This document shows, piece by piece, positions 1 through 7,929 of a stretch of DNA of 64,000 nt. Where the stretch lies: NCBI GenBank assembly GCA_944323075.1, contig CALURC010000007.1, positions 62,001 to 126,000 of the forward strand, read 5' to 3'. This DNA comes from an uncultured Alistipes sp. (lineage in GTDB: Bacteria; Bacteroidota; Bacteroidia; Bacteroidales; Rikenellaceae). The position numbers and the translations under genes are program-made. The notes beneath the pieces are model-generated. The model saw nothing but the letters and a program-made list of their open reading frames with translations. It searched no databases and had not been told where the DNA came from. Every line of letters begins with the position of its first letter. Position 1 is the first letter of the stretch.

Positions 1-813
1 CATTCCTATGAATTGACGGAGGATAAAAATGACTTTTATAATAATGGCAAGGCTCTAAATGTAAGAGATAAATCTTCATTTGAAATTTTGAAAGATAAAT
101 TAGGTGAAAATACAAGTTGGGGGAAAGACCGCTACAATGGTTATTATCTAAATGGTACGGTAATCCCGAATATTGATTATGCAACATTTCATCCCATAGA
201 TGCGCAGCGGCCAATGCAATCAGGATGCTACGCCGCTGATAAATATAGCGTATTCTTTATGGGAAAGGAGATTAAAGGTGCTGATCCGGTTACTTTCAGG
301 GAAGTGGCTTTCTATATAGGACAGGATAAGCATAGAGCCTACCGAAGAGAAATACCGACCCAGATAAAGGATTACAAAAAACTTACTCAATTAGGAAGAT
401 TGATGTATTCTGACGGCACCAATATTTATGATTTGGAATTCCATATACTATCAGGTGCAGATGTCGCTACATTCGAGCATATAGCTGGCAACTGGTACAG
501 GGACAAAAACCATGTGTGGTGGAGCAATAAGATGGTTGTCGGGGCAAATCCGAAGACATTCACTCCTGTCTTGGCTTCTTCTTATCTCAATGGAAAGAAA
601 GAAGCCATGAGTGGTGTGGACCATAATTATGGCAAAGACGACAGACACATATTCTGTCAGGATTCCATTATTCCCGAAGCAGATGCGGCCAGCTTCGAAA
701 AGATAAATTTCCCGGATGGCGACAGTTGGACGGTGTTCGACCGCAACCGTGTGTATCAGGGCAAGGAATCTCCGAAACTTAGGGAGTATCTGAAAAAGAA
801 ATATGGCAGATGA
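1..813 (+). CDS. DKNYY-repeat protein (5' end outside window)
   Basis: The reading frame is open from base 1 and the pattern of the protein is already under way there, so the gene starts upstream. A TTG at 13 is the first start-like codon but is probably internal. The visible 270 residues consist of about eight degenerate repeats of 25-35 residues of the form [Y/D]xKDxxxVYxxxxxIxGADxxTFxxL (for example DKNDFYNNGKAL, KDRYNGYYLNG, RDKNHVWWSNK, KDDRHIFCQDS). This is the signature of the DKNYY family, which is often found in immunity-type loci beside polymorphic toxins. No signal peptide can be judged because the N-terminus is missing. It overlaps the next gene by 4 bases (ATGA), so the two are probably co-translated. 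A role as an immunity protein is inference from family and context. Confidence 0.7.
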   Translation, partial: HSYELTEDKNDFYNNGKALNVRDKSSFEILKDKLGENTSWGKDRYNGYYLNGTVIPNIDYATFHPIDAQRPMQSGCYAADKYSVFFMGKEIKGADPVTFREVAFYIGQDKHRAYRREIPTQIKDYKKLTQLGRLMYSDGTNIYDLEFHILSGADVATFEHIAGNWYRDKNHVWWSNKMVVGANPKTFTPVLASSYLNGKKEAMSGVDHNYGKDDRHIFCQDSIIPEADAASFEKINFPDGDSWTVFDRNRVYQGKESPKLREYLKKKYGR

Positions 814-1913
814 AACAGAACAATAACGAAACAAACCAGCCGAAGGACAAATGGGCAGCATTGCGCTATGTGTCGGTATTCGTCGTCACAATCGTTCTTG
901 TCGTCATGGCGATAGCGAGTTCGGGAGTGGGCGGATACGATACAGGCATGGCTATGTTTTTCTTTATCCTCGTCTTCGTCTCCCTGTTTTTCATCACAAT
1001 ACCGATTACCGGCTTTTGGATTTATTCCTTCATAAAGTCCGTAAGGCGACGCACAAAGACAGACCGTGTGCTGCTCTTTTTCCACATTGCCGACCTGCTT
1101 CTGATAGGACTGATAATCTGGTCGGACATCAGTCCGGCACGGGATTGTAACGCCGAGATAATGGCGGAGCATTATGAAAAGGAAGGCTCTTGGATGAGAA
1201 ATATCGCCAAATACGAACGGCTTTCACTGCCTGACAGCACTCGGCTCGTTATCGAATTTGGTAAAAATGAACATATTCCGCAAGCAGATTATTTGGACAA
1301 ACAATATTTGAGAATATTAAAAAATCATTTAGACGATATTGGCTGTATCGGAATAGTAACAGACAATTACCAATTATCAAGATACACGACCCTCCGATTC
1401 CGGCGCAAAGGCATGGGGCTGTATTCGTTCCTGCTGTATGACGAACCTCTTACCCTCGCACAGCAGGACAGCCTAAACTCTGACGAGTGCCTGATAGTTT
1501 ACAACGATTCGACTGTATTCGAGTTCACTGGCGGTGTCGTCGGTGTACAGTATTTTGTCGGCAAGCAGGAATTTCTTGATAAAAGGAAGAAAAGGCATTC
1601 CACCACAGACACCATCGCAGCAATAGAGCGGATTACGAACTTTGAACCCGGTTACAACAGCCTGCCGATAATAGACAGTGTAAGTGATAATAAGTTGCGG
1701 ATATGTCCCGAATCGGATATGTCCCAAATCCCCGATTCGGTCGCTTATATCCGTTATCTGTATGCGGACGGCAAGCCCCGTATGGAAGGTTGGGTGGCAT
1801 ATTTCGATGACCCGGAAGATGATTTCAGCAATCTGTTCGGAGAGTGGAGATATTACGATGAGCAGGGTAATTGCTACCGAAAGTTCTGGAAATATAAAGA
1901 AAACAAACAATGA
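810..1913 (+). CDS. Hypothetical membrane protein, 367 aa
   Basis: The ATG overlaps the stop of the DKNYY gene (ATGA) and the gene's own TGA overlaps the ATG of the next small gene in the same way. The N-terminal 110 residues contain three hydrophobic segments (about 20-42, 48-72 and 85-104) with a basic loop (KSVRRRTKTDR). The remaining 260 residues are soluble. The C-terminus carries a pattern like YADGKPRMEGWVAYF...GEWRYYDEQGN, resembling the short YADG.../GEWxYYDxxG units of MORN-like antitoxin or immunity proteins. I do not recognise the whole family. Position inside the overlapping array suggests an accessory immunity-type role; this is inference. Confidence 0.65.
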   Translation: MKQNNNETNQPKDKWAALRYVSVFVVTIVLVVMAIASSGVGGYDTGMAMFFFILVFVSLFFITIPITGFWIYSFIKSVRRRTKTDRVLLFFHIADLLLIGLIIWSDISPARDCNAEIMAEHYEKEGSWMRNIAKYERLSLPDSTRLVIEFGKNEHIPQADYLDKQYLRILKNHLDDIGCIGIVTDNYQLSRYTTLRFRRKGMGLYSFLLYDEPLTLAQQDSLNSDECLIVYNDSTVFEFTGGVVGVQYFVGKQEFLDKRKKRHSTTDTIAAIERITNFEPGYNSLPIIDSVSDNKLRICPESDMSQIPDSVAYIRYLYADGKPRMEGWVAYFDDPEDDFSNLFGEWRYYDEQGNCYRKFWKYKENKQ

Positions 1914-2089
1914 AACATCCATACACAGAATATGAATCATCCAAACTTTGGATGATTATAAAATCTTCAATAGAAGAATTAGTTGAAAACAATGATATTG
2001 AGCTTTTAACTCCGATAGAGTATGTCGTGGGTTCTATTTGCAAAAGTGTATCTTTGGTTAATATTAGTGAAGAAGGCTCGCCTAAATAG
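1910..2089 (+). CDS. Small hypothetical protein, 59 aa
   Basis: An ATG at 1910 overlaps the TGA of the preceding gene (1911-1913) and opens a 59-codon frame ending in TAG at 2087-2089. The protein begins MKHPYTEYESSKLW, then an amphipathic helix (IIKSSIEELVENNDIEL), then TPIEYVVGSICKSV. From memory this resembles a widespread family of 55-65 residue proteins with a conserved K-LW...I..LVENxDL..TTPxEYVVGYLCK core seen in accessory loci; the match cannot be verified here. It is acidic and lacks membrane segments. The 4-base overlap at both gene junctions supports coupled translation with its neighbours. Confidence 0.65.
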   Translation: MKHPYTEYESSKLWMIIKSSIEELVENNDIELLTPIEYVVGSICKSVSLVNISEEGSPK

Positions 2090-2165
2090 TGTATGCAAGT
2101 ATATGGGAAATGTTCTAAATATAGGTTGAGTAGCTGTTGAACCAGAAAACTATAACTGAAAGGGT

Positions 2166-2810
2166 ATGAATAATCAAGATATATTTCAAATCGTCGTTGA
2201 GCGTCTAAAATCAGAACCTTTTCTTGATGGCTTCAAGTTTCGCAAACGCAATTCCTCCTTCATTCAGCAAGAGAGTGGTTTACGGCGTTCAATAGAGTTG
2301 GATCACTGGATTAAGGACGGTGTGCTTATCATCTATCCTATCTATATGGTTCGTTTCGATGTCCTGCTGAAATGGTTTGAACCGTATAGCTTCAAATCCC
2401 TGCAAGACCAACGAGATAATCCTTCTGTCGCATTTAGCGGAAATATGCTTGAGCGGCAAGATAAGTTTCAAGTTACAGAAGATAGTTTAGAACAGAATTA
2501 CACGACACTCCGTAATGCGCTTGCCGAATGTTCCGATATGGTCTTTTCTTCGTACACATCGTTGCGCGATATGTACGACCGCTTGATTGTACCGATATTG
2601 GAGGGTAAACGGACATTGCCCGATGTCGGGGCAGACTGGGTGTTCATGTATCTTACGTTGACACGAATTGTGTCGCCTGAAAATTATTCTGCCGTCAAAG
2701 GATTAGTCTTGTCACAATTCAACAAAATGGCAGAAAGGAATGAGCCAAACATCATTGAGTATATGCCACGACTTGATGAAATAATCAATGTAATGGAATC
2801 TCAATTTTGA
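2166..2810 (+). CDS. Hypothetical protein with DUF4304-like N-terminus, 214 aa
   Basis: Soluble protein without signal peptide. The first 80 residues follow the arrangement helix, GFxxRxxSF, basic patch, IELDHW (MNNQDIFQIVVERLK...GFKFRKRNSSFIQQ...RRSIELDHW), which loosely resembles DUF4304-type proteins. The C-terminal half is helical. The start has an upstream AAAGGG about 4 bases before the ATG. Non-coding bases 2090-2165 separate it from the 59-aa gene, so it may have its own promoter. The family call is weak; function unknown, possibly an immunity protein from context. Confidence 0.55.
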   Translation: MNNQDIFQIVVERLKSEPFLDGFKFRKRNSSFIQQESGLRRSIELDHWIKDGVLIIYPIYMVRFDVLLKWFEPYSFKSLQDQRDNPSVAFSGNMLERQDKFQVTEDSLEQNYTTLRNALAECSDMVFSSYTSLRDMYDRLIVPILEGKRTLPDVGADWVFMYLTLTRIVSPENYSAVKGLVLSQFNKMAERNEPNIIEYMPRLDEIINVMESQF

Positions 2811-2872
2811 TAACGAAGTTTTCAGCGGGAAATATTATAACTTTGTGTGTTAGAACAAAATATATCGGGCGT

Positions 2873-3301
2873 ATGAAGAAGTGGCAGAAAATAATAGGAC
2901 TTATTCTTATTGGATTGGTATCCATCCTTTTAACATGGAGGTTAATAGCGGATTACGAAAGATACGATATTACCGGTTCGTGGAATTTAGATTTTAATAA
3001 TACCTATTTGCATTCGGATTCAGCTTCTTTAGAATTTCTGAATGGATGGATTATAATCCATAATGATTCCATAGATTTACCGCCTATATATGTTCCGAAC
3101 AATAAAATTCAACACACTCTTGATTTGTCAAAAGGGACTTGGAGCGTTGATAAAAAGAATAATTCGATAACTATTAATGCCCCAAACCATCCTTTCCATG
3201 GAAAATACTTTATGAAAGAATTACGGATAAAAAAAGGAGAGAGGTCATTGGAGTTACTTCGATTATCAAACGATTCTAATGAGATTGTTTTATATAGATG
3301 A
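2873..3301 (+). CDS. Hypothetical membrane-anchored protein, 142 aa
   Basis: The open frame reaches back to 2807, but the ATG at 2873 gives a clean N-terminus MKKWQKIIGLILIGLVSILLTW, a basic cluster plus one hydrophobic segment that is a signal anchor or uncleaved signal. The remainder is a beta-rich soluble domain beginning DITGSWNLDF and containing GTWSVDKKNNSITI, which resembles lipocalin-like or META/HslJ-type small domains. It is markedly A+T-rich compared with the mobilization genes, a sign of separate ancestry. Function not recognised; one of several single-domain envelope proteins in this array. Confidence 0.6.
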   Translation: MKKWQKIIGLILIGLVSILLTWRLIADYERYDITGSWNLDFNNTYLHSDSASLEFLNGWIIIHNDSIDLPPIYVPNNKIQHTLDLSKGTWSVDKKNNSITINAPNHPFHGKYFMKELRIKKGERSLELLRLSNDSNEIVLYR

Positions 3302-3337
3302 TATTGATTCATCTTGGATTCATCGTAAAATGATAGT

Positions 3338-3544
3338 ATGAGTATCGGAGATGACACATTGGCAGACTTAGGAAGTATACCGGCAAAGAGGAATTGAATA
3401 CGTGCATACAGATTTCTTCAATGGATAAAATATAAGGCTGAACTATTCAGAAGCCAAATGAAGCAACGTGGTGCAAACACGGAATTGTTGGATAAAATAC
3501 TTGATACATATAAAAAGCGCGAGGAGCATGAAACTGACCGATAA
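3338..3544 (+). pseudogene. Possible small ORF split by an in-frame TGA
   Basis: An ATG at 3338 starts a 19-codon frame ending in TGA at 3395-3397; the same frame then stays open through 48 residues to TAA at 3542 (…QWIKYKAEL…DKILDTYKKREEHETDR). Read through, it would give a 68-residue product whose tail overlaps the next gene by 17 bases, the same overlap size as at the following junction. This fits either a small accessory gene killed by one nonsense mutation or a short downstream ORF starting inside. No family recognised. Confidence 0.3.
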
Positions 3545-3932
3545 ACGATTTTGGATTTGGGAGATTGCGCTGACATTAGCGTTTTCTACGATGCCTCTTA
3601 TTATGTATGGTGAAAGTATCATCGTAATTATGCTGATAATCGTGTCGTATGCTGGAGTCGCAGCTATGGGGTTGATATCCTCTCCCAAAATCCCGGTTTT
3701 TGCGACTTGGATATTGATGTTCTGTGCAGCGGATGGCGCATATATCGTAGACTTAATCATTATTGATACTCTGAGATTAATCAAGATGGAGTCTTATCCT
3801 TTGATTATCGGACAAATATATCTGCTTCCGATATGTCTGCTTGCAAATGCTCTGATTTGCACAGTTGGAGGTCATGCATTTCGCACAATCAACAAACCGA
3901 GGAAGGAGGCAAGCGATGAGACTGATATATAA
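3528..3932 (+). CDS. Hypothetical polytopic membrane protein, 134 aa
   Basis: The open frame extends upstream of 3528, but MKLTDKRFWIWEIALTLAF is the natural start: ATG preceded by GAGGAG about 2-7 bases upstream, and a basic N-terminus before the first helix. Four hydrophobic segments fill the protein (about residues 12-30, 31-52, 56-74, 90-112), with charged residues only in loops and in the tail RTINKPRKEASDETD. It overlaps the next gene by 17 bases. No family recognised. Small polytopic proteins of this kind occur as immunity proteins against membrane-targeting toxins, but that is only inference here. Confidence 0.6.
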   Translation: MKLTDKRFWIWEIALTLAFSTMPLIMYGESIIVIMLIIVSYAGVAAMGLISSPKIPVFATWILMFCAADGAYIVDLIIIDTLRLIKMESYPLIIGQIYLLPICLLANALICTVGGHAFRTINKPRKEASDETDI

Positions 3933-4215
3933 AGCAAAATGGATGTTCGTCATAATGTTTGCGATTGTATTCGCGGCATCATTTGTTGTGCTTTTTGTAG
4001 GAGGAGCAGCAGAAGTCAACAGGTGTCTGTTGGCGGCGAATGTATTGCTGACAATTGTTCAGTCGGCAAATGTGTTTTTTGCGTTCCGAAATCGGCATGA
4101 AGATGTCGGAGTAGCTTTGCTTGTATGCCTTCTTGTAAGTATTGGTCTGATGTGGGTAGAATATATATGGAGCTGGAATTATACTGTTAAAGCTATGACT
4201 ATTGGCTTTGAATAA
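3916..4215 (+). CDS. Hypothetical small membrane protein, 99 aa
   Basis: The ATG at 3916 is preceded by GGAAGGAGG, the best ribosome-binding site of the array, and this decides the start over the upstream TTG at 3865. Three hydrophobic helices are visible (about 8-30, 36-55, 64-85). It overlaps the previous gene by 17 bases, which with the strong site suggests translational coupling. Composition and size match the preceding membrane protein, and the two may act together. No recognised domain. Confidence 0.6.
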   Translation: MRLIYKAKWMFVIMFAIVFAASFVVLFVGGAAEVNRCLLAANVLLTIVQSANVFFAFRNRHEDVGVALLVCLLVSIGLMWVEYIWSWNYTVKAMTIGFE

Positions 4216-4222
4216 TAATGAG

Positions 4223-5215
4223 ATGACCGACAAGGAGTATAGGAAAATATCAGCCGATGCGAGACGCAGCATAAGCCGCAAATATGGTTTCCGTCAAAGT
4301 TCTTATATCAACTTCACGGTAGAGAGCGGTTATTTCTTCTGTCTGTATTTTATGACCGGTGATGTCAGGCTCACCGTCAAGCCTATGTATGCCGATGATT
4401 TGTGGTGGAATATATGGGATGCCTCGGATAACAAGAACGAACCTTTGAGCTTGCGTGGAACAGGAGCATACTCTCTTTCAGGACAAGTGCTGGCCTCATA
4501 TGAGATTAAAGATACTACCGACAAGAACAAGCTTGAAAATCAATTTGAACAGTTATTTAATGGTGCAACCGCAGAAATAACAAAGTTTATAGCGGATAAT
4601 CCTGATGCCGACACCTTTTATCCCGATGAATCCAAGATGGATTATGACCCTGATCGACTTCTATACCTTATGGCTCTCATACATAATGGTAAAGAGGAAG
4701 ATGCTTTGGCAATTATCAAAGAAGCCCGCAAGAATAGACACAGATGTATTTTTCAGAGCGGAATGCTCAGCGATAGCTACACATATATCCGCCGTTGGTG
4801 CAACCGTGAACAAGCGACCATTCGGATAAGAAATGTATTCGCATCTCTTTTCAACAACATTGTCAAGATACGTGCGTACGCATTGATGGCTCTCGGTAGA
4901 AATAACAGAAACGACACCATTCCCTGTCCTTGGGATGTCAAGCTTTTGGATGTCGGCATTGTGACGGCATTATGCCTTTCTATAATATTCCAATGGCATA
5001 ATTTTACATTGGTATGGATTACACTTGCTGTTTATTTTATATTCGTATGGTTCTTGGACTTTGGAAAACGAAGTGAACGATATTGTATACGTTTCGGGAA
5101 TTTACCCGATAAAACGAGACTAAGATGGAAAATCTGTATGTGGATTTTAGTAGTTGCACTCTATATCTATTTATTCGCAATTATATATTTTTTGAGATAT
5201 GACACAGACCGGTAA
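4223..5215 (+). CDS. Hypothetical protein with DUF4304-like N-terminus and membrane C-terminus
   Basis: Either TTG 4202, overlapping the previous gene, or ATG 4223 could start this 330-residue protein; ATG is chosen although no clear ribosome site precedes it. The N-terminus has a helix followed by KYGFRQSSYINFTVESGYFFCLYF and DDLWWNIWD, loosely DUF4304-like and parallel to the protein at 2166-2810. The middle is helical (about 120-230) and the last 100 residues carry three hydrophobic helices (about 245-262, 266-282, 305-325). It is the last gene of the + strand array and meets the mobilization operon tail to tail. Function unknown; immunity-type role inferred from context only. Confidence 0.55.
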   Translation: MTDKEYRKISADARRSISRKYGFRQSSYINFTVESGYFFCLYFMTGDVRLTVKPMYADDLWWNIWDASDNKNEPLSLRGTGAYSLSGQVLASYEIKDTTDKNKLENQFEQLFNGATAEITKFIADNPDADTFYPDESKMDYDPDRLLYLMALIHNGKEEDALAIIKEARKNRHRCIFQSGMLSDSYTYIRRWCNREQATIRIRNVFASLFNNIVKIRAYALMALGRNNRNDTIPCPWDVKLLDVGIVTALCLSIIFQWHNFTLVWITLAVYFIFVWFLDFGKRSERYCIRFGNLPDKTRLRWKICMWILVVALYIYLFAIIYFLRYDTDR

Positions 5216-5258
5216 ATGATTCTGAAAATTTGAATGCTTTACCATTGCGCGGCATAGA

Positions 5259-5861
5259 TTACTTCTTCCTGAAGATATATGCTGCAAGGATGATAGTCAA
5301 GACTGTCAGCCCGGAATATACAACTGAAATTTGTGTCAGCACATCGGAATGAATCAGTTTCACATTGGCGAATATGACGAGGGCAAAAAACGTGGCAAGT
5401 ATTAGCAGCAATGCAATCATGCACCAGAATGTTGTCTGTGTCATGGATATGCGATTCTCATTGCGACGGATATCCTTGTCTGCCTTTTTGCTTTCTATGC
5501 GAATATGTGATATGGCATTGTCAACAATGGTATTGATTTCTTCAAGTAATGCCTGTCTGTCGTTTTCTGCAAATCTTATCGGAAATGATGTTTTAAGCAG
5601 GTCGTGGAGATTTTGCATTGTTCCTGCGTATGCACCGATTCCTTCAATGAGGCTTTCCAACTTTTTATGCGCATCCGCAATCTCCGGCTTGAGCCTGCGG
5701 AACTCGTTGGCAAGCGCATCATTCCGTTGTTCAAGTCTTTGCCGACGTGCTTCTTCCGCTGTTACTGCTGTTACCTCTTCTATTTCAGAAGTCTTTGCCA
5801 TTTCGGATGTGGCTTCTGTGGGCTGCACATCCTTGCTGTAATCGTATTTCCTGTTTGCCAT
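5259..5861 (-). CDS. Mobilization-operon membrane protein, 200 aa
   Basis: Start MANRKYDYSKDVQPTE chosen at 5861; the longer frame to 5933 lies inside the relaxase gene. The N-terminal 130 residues are hydrophilic, helical and coiled-coil-like (AEEARRQRLEQRNDALANEFRRLKPEI), followed by two adjacent membrane helices (about 150-170 and 178-197) ending in FRKK. The gene sits 11 bases after the relaxase stop and is the third gene of the mobilization operon. Small membrane proteins with coiled coils occur downstream of relaxases in Bacteroides mobilizable elements; a role in linking the relaxosome to a conjugation channel is inference. Confidence 0.65.
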   Translation of the reverse strand: MANRKYDYSKDVQPTEATSEMAKTSEIEEVTAVTAEEARRQRLEQRNDALANEFRRLKPEIADAHKKLESLIEGIGAYAGTMQNLHDLLKTSFPIRFAENDRQALLEEINTIVDNAISHIRIESKKADKDIRRNENRISMTQTTFWCMIALLLILATFFALVIFANVKLIHSDVLTQISVVYSGLTVLTIILAAYIFRKK

Positions 5862-5872
5862 AGGTGTATTCT

Positions 5873-7114
5873 TTATCTTCTGCGTCCTGATTTCGTTTCC
5901 TTGCCAAAATGTGCCGCCGCTGCACGGGCGCATCTGCGGGCGCGTTCAATCTCGTCCTCGTCTTTTTTGTCACGCCAGTTGTCATCATTGTGTGAACCGC
6001 CTCCACCGCCTCCCGTTGAAACGGAGCCAACTGCCGTCAATCCCACGAACAAGGCTACCGCCATATCGGTGAGTTCTTTCCAGTTCGCCGTCTCGCGATA
6101 GTCGAACTCATCGTTGAACACCTGCATGACATCATCGGGAATATAGAACAGGGAGGTCTTGCCGTCGTGCGGCAGCTCGTATCGGGAAGTGTTCTCATGC
6201 CATGACGAATAGTCTGCGACAGGTTCGCTGGAAAGTTGCAGTGGCTTTGCAACAGGCTTTGCGGCGACAGGTACAACAGGTGCATCCGTCTTTGCCCTGT
6301 TTTTCCCGACAGGCTGCACAGTCTTTGTTTCGGGCTGGCCATGAAGTTTCTGCCAGGTCTGTTCAATCTTCGATACCATGAGTTTGCGCCCCTTGCCAAG
6401 TTCGGAAGCCTTGAATTTGGCTTTGCCCTTTCCGACCACATAACCCTTTATGCCACCTTTGTCGTCCGGTCGTTCCACGAGTGTGTAACCATTTGCCCGC
6501 ACCCTTGCTACATAATCATCCCAAGACCATGACGGCATCGCACGCAGGATATCCATAAGGACTTCGGCAACCTTGACGGCGTTTGCCTTGTGGATTTCCA
6601 TCGCGGTTATCCATCCACGCTGGAGGGCTACCTCCTGCGCCGCATCATGCGCGCGGATATGTATCTTATGGTCGTTGTTCGTCCTGCCGTTCCTGTCCTT
6701 TCGGCACACGGCGGCATGGAGATGGGGAATCCGGCTGTCGGATTCAAGATGCAGCCAAACCGTGTAGATGCTGTCCGCAAGGTTTGTCTTGTGTGAACAC
6801 ACCTTGCCGTCTTTATTCGTCATCTCTATTTTGTCGAACTCCCGGACAAAGTCATTCCACAACTGCTGCCAGTCCTGCATGGTGAAGTCCTTTGTATGTT
6901 CTTTCGCCGGACTGATTTCAATGCGGATTACATTATTTTTCATCGGCGCATGGGCTTTCATCATGTCCCATACGCCTTGCGCGTCAAGTTCGCACGGAAG
7001 CAGGTTGTCCTTGACATGGTATATCAGTTCCGGGTGTTTCTTGTTTCTCGACTCACCGGATATGTATCGGATGTCATTTATTCCGTGGTTTATGGATTTT
7101 GCCTTGCCTATCAT
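5873..7114 (-). CDS. Relaxase / mobilization nuclease
   Basis: Relaxases nick oriT and pilot one DNA strand into the recipient. The 413-residue protein starts MIGKAKSINHG at 7114, with its ATG overlapping the stop of the upstream accessory gene; the frame upstream of this ATG is the other gene read out of frame. Tyr17 (NDIRY) is a candidate nicking residue. A metal-binding HxH motif appears at about 131-133 (PHLHAAVCR), followed by an NGRxNNDHK stretch, as in Bacteroidetes MobB-type (MOBB/MOBP-like) relaxases. The C-terminus is low complexity, with a GGGGGG run and a basic tail (ERARRCARAAAAHFGKETKSGRRR). No helicase or primase domain is present. The exact MOB class is uncertain. Confidence 0.85.
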   Translation of the reverse strand: MIGKAKSINHGINDIRYISGESRNKKHPELIYHVKDNLLPCELDAQGVWDMMKAHAPMKNNVIRIEISPAKEHTKDFTMQDWQQLWNDFVREFDKIEMTNKDGKVCSHKTNLADSIYTVWLHLESDSRIPHLHAAVCRKDRNGRTNNDHKIHIRAHDAAQEVALQRGWITAMEIHKANAVKVAEVLMDILRAMPSWSWDDYVARVRANGYTLVERPDDKGGIKGYVVGKGKAKFKASELGKGRKLMVSKIEQTWQKLHGQPETKTVQPVGKNRAKTDAPVVPVAAKPVAKPLQLSSEPVADYSSWHENTSRYELPHDGKTSLFYIPDDVMQVFNDEFDYRETANWKELTDMAVALFVGLTAVGSVSTGGGGGGSHNDDNWRDKKDEDEIERARRCARAAAAHFGKETKSGRRR

Positions 7115-7656
7115 GCCGGTTCCTCCTCCTTGTCTGTTTCTGATACTGTTTCTTGTTGTACTGTTATAGTTTTCACCGCCGGTATGCGGTTCGGGGCGAA
7201 ATGTTTCTTGATGAGCCTTGTAATCATGTCCGCAGTCTTGCCGAGAAGCCGTAGCGCGTCTATCATCCACGGCTGGTTACGGAACATCGCCCGTCGCTCG
7301 TCCTGTGACATCGCGTTAAGCATCGAGGTGTATTTCGCGTAGTCGCTGCGGGCGATGACAAGTTGCTCGCGGACTGCCTCCTGTTCCGGTGTCAGCCGTA
7401 CTTTAGGCTCGTATCCGTATGCGCGGGAAAGCACATAGTCACTGAGGCTCATGTCACACTCTTTGGCAAAGTTCTCAATCTTCTCCCGTTGCGACTTGCT
7501 GACACGAAACGAGATGGTTGAATCTCGTTTCTCCTTGACTTTCTTCTTGCTTTCCACATTGTCGCCTACATCCGTTGTATCTTTAGTTGCACCGGTGAAA
7601 TCGGCAGTGATTTCAAACGTGTCTGTATAGCATTGCGTATTCTGTTCGGTCTTCAT
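7111..7656 (-). CDS. Relaxosome accessory protein, MobA/MobC-like RHH
   Basis: Residues about 45-80 read ISFRVSKSQREKIENFAKECDMSLSDYVL, a ribbon-helix-helix DNA-binding fold typical of MobC-type relaxosome proteins, which bind oriT beside the nick and help the relaxase. An acidic N-terminal arm and a helical C-terminal part (MLNAMSQDERRAMFRNQPW) flank it. The gene is first in the mobilization operon, directly downstream of the non-coding region 7657-7929 that is the natural oriT candidate, and overlaps the relaxase start by 4 bases. Family identity is firm; the name MobA versus MobC depends on the element and is left open. Confidence 0.8.
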   Translation of the reverse strand: MKTEQNTQCYTDTFEITADFTGATKDTTDVGDNVESKKKVKEKRDSTISFRVSKSQREKIENFAKECDMSLSDYVLSRAYGYEPKVRLTPEQEAVREQLVIARSDYAKYTSMLNAMSQDERRAMFRNQPWMIDALRLLGKTADMITRLIKKHFAPNRIPAVKTITVQQETVSETDKEEEPA

Positions 7657-7929
7657 AAGTGGTAATTTGATAATGTTATAACAGGTACCGGTGCGAGCCT
7701 GCGAGCGGCATTTCTCGTTGGACGGATGGACAACGGCAAGAGGACCGTGGATGGAATGACCGTCAGGGAATGTAATACAGCGGCATATCTTGAAACACCA
7801 CCCATCTTCCTTCCCTCCTTTTTCTTCCTTTTCTGCCCTGCCTTTGGCATTATCCCATCGCTGTTTCAGACTGTCTCGCCTATATTATAAGAGGTATGAC
7901 AGCCGCCTGTAGATCGCACTTTACCCGGA
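7657..7929. other. Non-coding region, candidate oriT and mobilization promoter
   Basis: This 273-base gap has no convincing gene. It holds a palindrome-rich stretch (GGTACC and ACCGGT at about 7684-7691), a short inverted repeat CGTTG/CAACG at about 7716-7735, a direct repeat GACCGT at 7743 and 7758, and a strongly biased pyrimidine tract on the + strand at about 7801-7842. Its place immediately upstream of the accessory protein and relaxase is where oriT normally lies. The nick site cannot be assigned by eye. Confidence 0.4.

Noticed and set aside
13-813. Taking the TTG at 13 as the true start of the DKNYY gene
   Set aside because: The frame is open to base 1 and the upstream residues fit the repeat pattern, so the gene is cut by the window edge.
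1-813. CRISPR or DNA repeat array suggested by the periodic DKNYY sequence
   Set aside because: The periodicity is at protein level only; the DNA units differ in length and sequence and there are no spacers.
7653-7850. 65-aa basic ORF upstream of the RHH gene
   Set aside because: It lies in the candidate oriT region, its Lys-rich start comes from the polypyrimidine tract, and it resembles no protein.
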